Shown here one piece after another: positions 21,558 through 25,225 of a stretch of 25,225 bases of DNA. The DNA is taken from contig CAUUTP010000022.1 in the NCBI GenBank assembly GCA_963548155.1, positions 1-25,225 of the forward strand, in the 5' to 3' direction. The notes under the pieces were generated by a model. That model did no database searches, was not told where the DNA came from, and was given only the letters and a program-made list of their open reading frames with translations. A program made the translations under genes and the position numbers. The number at the start of each line of letters is the position of its first letter. The stretch's first letter is position 1. The stretch comes from Eikenella sp963548155 (GTDB taxonomy: Bacteria; Pseudomonadota; Gammaproteobacteria; Burkholderiales; Neisseriaceae).

Positions 21558-23096
21558 ATGCAGATGAAAACGAGTGTGCTTCTGATTATTTCTACGTTGT
21601 GTACAGCGCAACACAGTTGGGGCAATACAACGCCGGAACAGGATCAGAAGCGTTTTTTGCAAACAGGGCAACAGCAGTGGTTGCGGCAATTGGAAAACCA
21701 TGAACAAATGCCTGCAACGGCAGATGGGCAGCAGGCTGCACCCGTGCTCACCCAGCAGGATTTGCTGGCACGGCCGCAGCTCTTGGCGCGGATGCTGGTG
21801 CAAGTGTTAAACGGCCCGCCGCAGCCGGAATTGTTGGCAGATTTGACTTCGCTGTATGCGCAAACGCCGCAGCCAAACACGGTATTGCTGCGGCGGGCGC
21901 AAGGCATGCAGGCCAAATATGCCGGTGATTACGCGCGCGCGGTGCAAATTTATCGGGAATTGGCGGCAGAAGAGCCGCAGGATGTGCGCATCCGCCTGGA
22001 TTTAGCGGCAATGCTGGCAGAAGATAAGCAATGGCGCGAATCGGCGCAGCTGTTTAAAACTGTGCAGAGCGAGCCGGAGGTGCCGGCGGAAGTGCAGAAT
22101 AATGTGCAGCATTATCTGAACCATATTGCCAAACAGCAGCAATGGCAGTGGAGCGGCGGACTCTCGCCCTCATTTGATAACAATGTGAACAACGCCCCGC
22201 CGCCGTATTGCAGCCCGTTCGGCTGCAGCCGCGAACGCGCAGAAGATGCTGTGGGCGTGGCTTACAGCCTGGGTGTGGCGAAAAACCAGCCGCTGGCCGG
22301 GCATCACAACCTGCGCATGCAGTTGGATGTGAGCGGCACCAATTATTATTGGAGCAACAAATCGGCCTACGACAGCGCCTACGGCCGTTTGGGTGCGGGC
22401 TGGCTCTGGCAGGATGCGCGGCAGCGGCTGTTGGTGATGCCGTTTTACCAATTCCAGCTCAGCGGTACCGACAACTGGGATGGCCGCAAACCGCAAAACA
22501 ACCACACGCTGAAAATGCACATGTGGGCGCACGCCCCCGGGCTGCGCACAGAATACAGCCGCCTGCTCACCCCGCGCTGGCAGCTGCACACCGCACTGGA
22601 TGCCTACCGCCAGCGCTATCGGATGGATACCAAAGCAGAAATGTATAACGGCTGGTATTTGGGCGAAAGTATTTCCCTAGCCTGGCGTGCCACAGCGCGC
22701 AACACGCTGTATGCCGGGCTGAATTTCAACCAGATGCTGCCTGAGCAATCCACCTTGCGCGGCAAGCCAAATAATGCCGCCTACCGCCGCCACGGCATCG
22801 GTGCCGGTTGGATTCACGATTGGGACGCACTGGGCGGCCTCTCCACCCGGCTCAACGTATCCTTCGCCGAACGGCGTTTCCGTGGCACCGCACTAAACAT
22901 CACGCCGCAAGGCTTCCCGCGCGAACAACGCCGCGACCGCGAAATTCAATACTCCGCTTCACTGTGGCACCGAAACTGGACCATCCTCGGCCTCACCCCG
23001 AAGCTGAATTTCTCTTGGCAACACACCCGCAGCAGTCATGTGTGGGCAGAACGTAAAAGCCGGCAAGTGTTTGTGGAATTGGAAAAGCAGTTTTAA
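21558..23096 (+). CDS. Slam: surface lipoprotein assembly modulator (TPR + DUF560 barrel)
   Basis: Slam proteins are outer-membrane translocons that move TbpB/HpuA/fHbp-type lipoproteins to the cell surface. The 512-residue product starts with a signal peptide (to about residue 22). A periplasmic helical region carries TPR-like repeats (about 105-175, with YAGDYARAVQIYRELAAEEP). A barrel from about 195 ends VFVELEKQF with terminal Phe. C218 and C223 lie in a predicted loop. The frame is open from 21486 (TTG), but the ATG at 21558 (or 21564) places the signal peptide correctly. No good Shine-Dalgarno precedes either, so expression may be low. It is divergent from hpuA, and Slam genes commonly sit beside their substrate genes. 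In N. meningitidis Slam2 serves HpuA. Confidence 0.88.
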   Translation: MQMKTSVLLIISTLCTAQHSWGNTTPEQDQKRFLQTGQQQWLRQLENHEQMPATADGQQAAPVLTQQDLLARPQLLARMLVQVLNGPPQPELLADLTSLYAQTPQPNTVLLRRAQGMQAKYAGDYARAVQIYRELAAEEPQDVRIRLDLAAMLAEDKQWRESAQLFKTVQSEPEVPAEVQNNVQHYLNHIAKQQQWQWSGGLSPSFDNNVNNAPPPYCSPFGCSRERAEDAVGVAYSLGVAKNQPLAGHHNLRMQLDVSGTNYYWSNKSAYDSAYGRLGAGWLWQDARQRLLVMPFYQFQLSGTDNWDGRKPQNNHTLKMHMWAHAPGLRTEYSRLLTPRWQLHTALDAYRQRYRMDTKAEMYNGWYLGESISLAWRATARNTLYAGLNFNQMLPEQSTLRGKPNNAAYRRHGIGAGWIHDWDALGGLSTRLNVSFAERRFRGTALNITPQGFPREQRRDREIQYSASLWHRNWTILGLTPKLNFSWQHTRSSHVWAERKSRQVFVELEKQF

Positions 23097-23203
23097 CAAG
23101 AGGCTACCTGAAAGTTTTAGCTGCATAGAAACTATGCGGCATGATGTTTCAATTCATTGAAACCACACTTTCAGGTAGCCCCAATTCCCCGCCCTGCCTG
23201 TGC

Positions 23204-23209
23204 TATGAT
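23204..23209 (+). promoter_or_regulatory. Extended -10 element of hemE
   Basis: TATGAT is preceded by TGC, giving an extended -10 (TGnTATGAT) 32 bases upstream of the hemE ATG. No -35 is evident, as is usual for extended -10 promoters. Confidence 0.45.
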
Positions 23210-23241
23210 TCGCCTCCCATCCACACCACACAAACCCTACC

Positions 23242-24303
23242 ATGACCACCCTGCAAAACGATACCTTCCTGCGCGCCCTCGCCAAACAGCCTGTTTCCCA
23301 CACCCCGGTATGGCTCATGCGCCAAGCCGGGCGCTATCTGCCCGAATACCGCGCCGTACGCGCCCGTGCCGGCGGCTTTTTGGATTTATGCAAAAACACT
23401 GAGCTGGCTACTGAAGTAACCCTCCAACCCATCGAGCGCTTCGGCCTCGATGCCGCCATCCTCTTTTCCGACATCCTCACCGTACCCGATGCCATGGGCT
23501 TAGGCCTCTATTTTGCCGAGGGCGAAGGCCCGAAATTTGCCCGCCCGCTGCAAAACGAAGCCGACATTGCCACACTACAAGTGCCCGATATGGCCAAACT
23601 GCGCTATGTATTCGACGCCGTTTCCTCCATCCGCCGCGCGCTGAACGGCCGCGTGCCGCTGATCGGCTTTGCCGGCAGCCCCTTCACCCTCGCCTGTTAT
23701 ATGGTGGAAGGCGGCGGCAGCAAAGAATTCCACCAAATCAAAACCCTGCTCTACCGCCGCCCAGAGCTGTTGCACCACATCCTCAACATCACCGCCCAAG
23801 CCGTAACCGCCTATCTGAACGAACAAATCGCTGCCGGCGCCCAAGCCGTGCAGATTTTCGACACCTGGGGCGGCCTGCTTTCCGACGCCGCTTTCCCCGA
23901 ATTCAGCCTGGCCTATATGCGCCAAATCATCAGCGGCCTCACCCGCGAACACGAAGGCCGCCGCGTGCCCGTTATCCTGTTTACCAAAGGCGGCGGCCAA
24001 TGGCTCGAGCTGATGGCCGAAAGCGGCGCCGACGCGCTCGGCTTGGATTGGACGGTAAACCTCGGTCAGGCACGGCAGCGCGTGGGCAGCCAAGTGGCCC
24101 TGCAAGGCAATTTTGACCCCGCCGCCCTGTTCGGCACGCCCGAATCCGTCCGTGCTGAAGTACGCCGTATTTTGCACAGCTACGGCGAAGGCAGCGGCCA
24201 CATCTTCAACCTCGGTCATGGCATCAGCCAGCACACCGACCCGGAAAACGTCAAGGCACTGGTGGATGCTGTGCATGAATTTTCCGCCCGCAGCATAGAC
24301 TAA
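23242..24303 (+). CDS. hemE: Uroporphyrinogen III decarboxylase
   Basis: HemE removes four carboxyl groups from uroporphyrinogen III to give coproporphyrinogen III in cytoplasmic heme synthesis. The 353-residue product has the family signature PVWLMRQAGRYLPEYR (22-37), catalytic D77 in ILFSDILTVPDAMG, GFAGSPFTLACYMVEG, and the late GNFDP and FNLGHG motifs. Length is normal. It follows slam on the same strand after a 145-base gap with an uptake sequence and two repeat modules, and appears to have its own promoter. Its place beside a heme-uptake locus is notable but may be coincidental. An overlapping frame (23157) is not translated. Confidence 0.96.
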   Translation: MTTLQNDTFLRALAKQPVSHTPVWLMRQAGRYLPEYRAVRARAGGFLDLCKNTELATEVTLQPIERFGLDAAILFSDILTVPDAMGLGLYFAEGEGPKFARPLQNEADIATLQVPDMAKLRYVFDAVSSIRRALNGRVPLIGFAGSPFTLACYMVEGGGSKEFHQIKTLLYRRPELLHHILNITAQAVTAYLNEQIAAGAQAVQIFDTWGGLLSDAAFPEFSLAYMRQIISGLTREHEGRRVPVILFTKGGGQWLELMAESGADALGLDWTVNLGQARQRVGSQVALQGNFDPAALFGTPESVRAEVRRILHSYGEGSGHIFNLGHGISQHTDPENVKALVDAVHEFSARSID

Positions 24304-24338
24304 GCCGGCGGCTTGGTTTTCACTCCGTTCCGTTTCAC

Positions 24339-24386
24339 TGATATTTTCAGGTAGCCCCAAGCTATTCAGGCTACCTGAAAATATCA
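24339..24386 (+). terminator. DUS-pair hairpin after hemE
   Basis: TGATATTTTCAGGTAGCC (24339-24356) and GGCTACCTGAAAATATCA (24369-24386) are perfect 18-base complements around a 12-base loop. It starts 35 bases past the hemE stop codon. Confidence 0.65.
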
Positions 24387-24493
24387 ACCACGTTATAGAG
24401 CCTCTCGAGTTTCATCATCCGCATCGCCCCGATTCCCGACTGCCAAAAACAGCGTAAAATACGCCCTTCCCCACCCCACTCAAGGATTAGACC

Positions 24494-24934
24494 ATGCCGC
24501 ACCGCAACATGCCCACACACACCCAGCCACAAGGCGAGCTCCTGCTGCGCACCGTAGCCATGCCCAGCGACACCAACCCCAACCAAGACATCTTCGGCGG
24601 CTGGATTATGTCACAGATGGATTTGGGCGGCGGGATCTTGGCTGCCGAAATCGCCCAAGGCCGAATCGCCACCGTGTGTGCGCAAGAAATGAACTTTATC
24701 CGGCCGGTGAAAGTCGGCAACGTGGTGTGCTGCTACGGCCGCTGCGTGCGCGTGGGCAACACCTCGCTCCAACTGAAACTCGAAGTGTGGGTGAAAACCC
24801 TGATGAATGAACACGTTACCGAAACCCGCGAGCTGGTAACCGAAGCCATGTTCACCTATGTGGCCATCGATGCCCAAGGCAACCCTCGCCCGGTGCCGAA
24901 AGAAAACAACCCCAAGCTGGCCGGCCTGCTATAA
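24494..24934 (+). CDS. yciA: YciA-type acyl-CoA thioesterase
   Basis: YciA hydrolyses a broad range of acyl-CoA thioesters in the cytoplasm. The 146-residue hotdog-fold protein has the family motif NPNQDIFGGWIMSQMDLGGG, with D43 at the position of the catalytic Asp. It also has the conserved NFIRPVKVGNVVCC strand and a C-terminal FTYVAIDAQGNPRPVP. AAGGA at 24482-24486 supports the ATG at 24494; an internal ATG at 24509 is an alternative. It has its own DUS terminator at 24942. No operon partner is visible. Confidence 0.92.
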   Translation: MPHRNMPTHTQPQGELLLRTVAMPSDTNPNQDIFGGWIMSQMDLGGGILAAEIAQGRIATVCAQEMNFIRPVKVGNVVCCYGRCVRVGNTSLQLKLEVWVKTLMNEHVTETRELVTEAMFTYVAIDAQGNPRPVPKENNPKLAGLL

Positions 24935-24941
24935 GCACTTA

Positions 24942-24981
24942 GGGCTACCTGAAAATCTTTGTACTGTTTTTCAGGTAGCCC
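24942..24981 (+). terminator. DUS-type hairpin after yciA
   Basis: GGGCTACCTGAAAA (24942-24955) and TTTTCAGGTAGCCC (24968-24981) pair perfectly. Both arms carry the same compensatory change from the 12-mer (G in place of A, C in place of T), so stem pairing is kept although both are one-mismatch uptake sequences. Confidence 0.6.
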
Positions 24982-25066
24982 GCCATCCCGCGTCGGGCAG
25001 CCATGCCCAACCTACTCCAAACATGCTATGAACAACGGTTTGGCATTGCGGTGAAACCGCCCAAAC

Positions 25067-25115
25067 AAAAAGGCTACCTAAAACTGCATCCGCAGAATTT
25101 TCAGGTAGCCTTTTT
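25067..25115. terminator. Bidirectional DUS-type hairpin before the right-edge gene
   Basis: AAAAAGGCTACCT (25067-25079) and AGGTAGCCTTTTT (25103-25115) form a 13-base stem with A/T tracts on both sides. It lies 25 bases past the stop codon of the minus-strand gene at the right edge. The left copy has one mismatch (CCTAAA). The stretch 24982-25066 shows no other recognisable feature. Confidence 0.6.
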
Positions 25116-25139
25116 CGCTTACTATCCGACGCCGTCGGC

Positions 25140-25225
25140 TCACCCCGACACATCCGCCCAAGTCAGCCCGAAGCGTTGCAGGTATTTGCGCAGGCGGTCG
25201 CTGTCGTTGGCGGTGGCGCGTTCCA
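25140..25225 (-). CDS. C-terminal fragment of an unidentified protein (Fis-type HTH end?)
   Basis: The minus-strand frame entering from the right edge reads ERATANDSDRLRKYLQRFG, then LTWADVSG and a TGA stop at 25142-25140. Only 27 residues are visible. The spacing LRKYLQRFGL resembles the last helix of Fis-type DNA-binding domains in sigma54 activators (LRxxLxxxGL), but this is too short to name. A terminator-like hairpin just past the stop supports a real gene end. Confidence 0.5.
   Translation of the reverse strand, partial: ERATANDSDRLRKYLQRFGLTWADVSG

Larger units (their letters stand above)
155..25111. repeat. DNA uptake sequence family, Eikenella dialect (AGGCTACCTGAA), about 35 exact copies
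   Basis: Exact copies, by start position. Forward (AGGCTACCTGAA): 3407, 4510, 5451, 5505, 6324, 8378, 8887, 9009, 11710, 11847, 13039, 14294, 14382, 14699, 16007, 17183, 17891, 20418, 23101, 24368. Complement (TTCAGGTAGCCT): 155, 3477, 4591, 5479, 8934, 8983, 9889, 11726, 11757, 11863, 12105, 15850, 17198, 17865, 25100. One-mismatch copies: 6300, 14323, 23170, 24346, 24942, 24970, 25071. Only five exact copies are inside genes (fau, gap, three in pepN). In Neisseriaceae these 12-mers are the signal bound by the minor pilin ComP during transformation. Density is about one per 0.7 kb. Positions were read by eye, so a copy may be missed. Confidence 0.93.

Overview
This 25.2 kb stretch looks like chromosome from a member of the Neisseriaceae, most likely Eikenella. 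The main evidence is a 12-mer, AGGCTACCTGAA or its complement. I count about 35 exact copies and 7 one-mismatch copies by eye. I recall this as the Eikenella dialect (AG-eikDUS) of the neisserial DNA uptake sequence. The gene content (HemO, HpuAB, Slam, GC-rich codon use) agrees. A Correia-type miniature inverted-repeat element lies at the left edge.

Layout. 1-243: Correia-like element and leuA terminator. 244-2031 (-): leuA, with an extra N-terminal helix-turn-helix-like domain. 2032-2505: intergenic region with candidate promoters and a hairpin. 2506-3316 (+): a small membrane protein and a secreted DUF2059 protein. 3530-8867 (+): fbp, a nitrilase-family amidase, a cobB-type sirtuin, a Kef-type K+/H+ antiporter and 5-formyl-THF cyclo-ligase. 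9042-9620 (-): grpE behind a near-consensus heat-shock promoter. 9904-11688 (+): dsbD. 11894-12922 (-): gap, divergent from asd (13149-14267, +). 14498-17167 (+): pepN. 17239-21411 (-): the heme-acquisition block, transcribed hpuA, hpuB, hemO. 21558-23096 (+): a divergent Slam translocon gene. 23242-24934 (+): hemE and yciA. 25140-25225 (-): the C-terminal end of an unidentified gene.

The most coherent system is the 6 kb heme block. Slam would export the lipoprotein HpuA to the cell surface. HpuA and the TonB-dependent receptor HpuB would take heme from hemoglobin or hemoglobin-haptoglobin. HemO would open the ring in the cytoplasm to release iron. A weak Fur-like site overlaps the predicted hpuA promoter. 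hemE, a heme biosynthesis gene, lies next to the block. Most other genes are housekeeping: leucine and aspartate-family amino acids, gluconeogenesis, protein folding, peptide turnover and folate.

Almost every intergenic region carries uptake sequences. Many form inverted pairs that look like intrinsic terminators. Two further short modules recur next to them, a GTTTCAAC/GTTGAAAC palindrome and a GTTTTAGCT...AGAAACT element. No tRNA, rRNA, CRISPR array or complete insertion sequence was seen.
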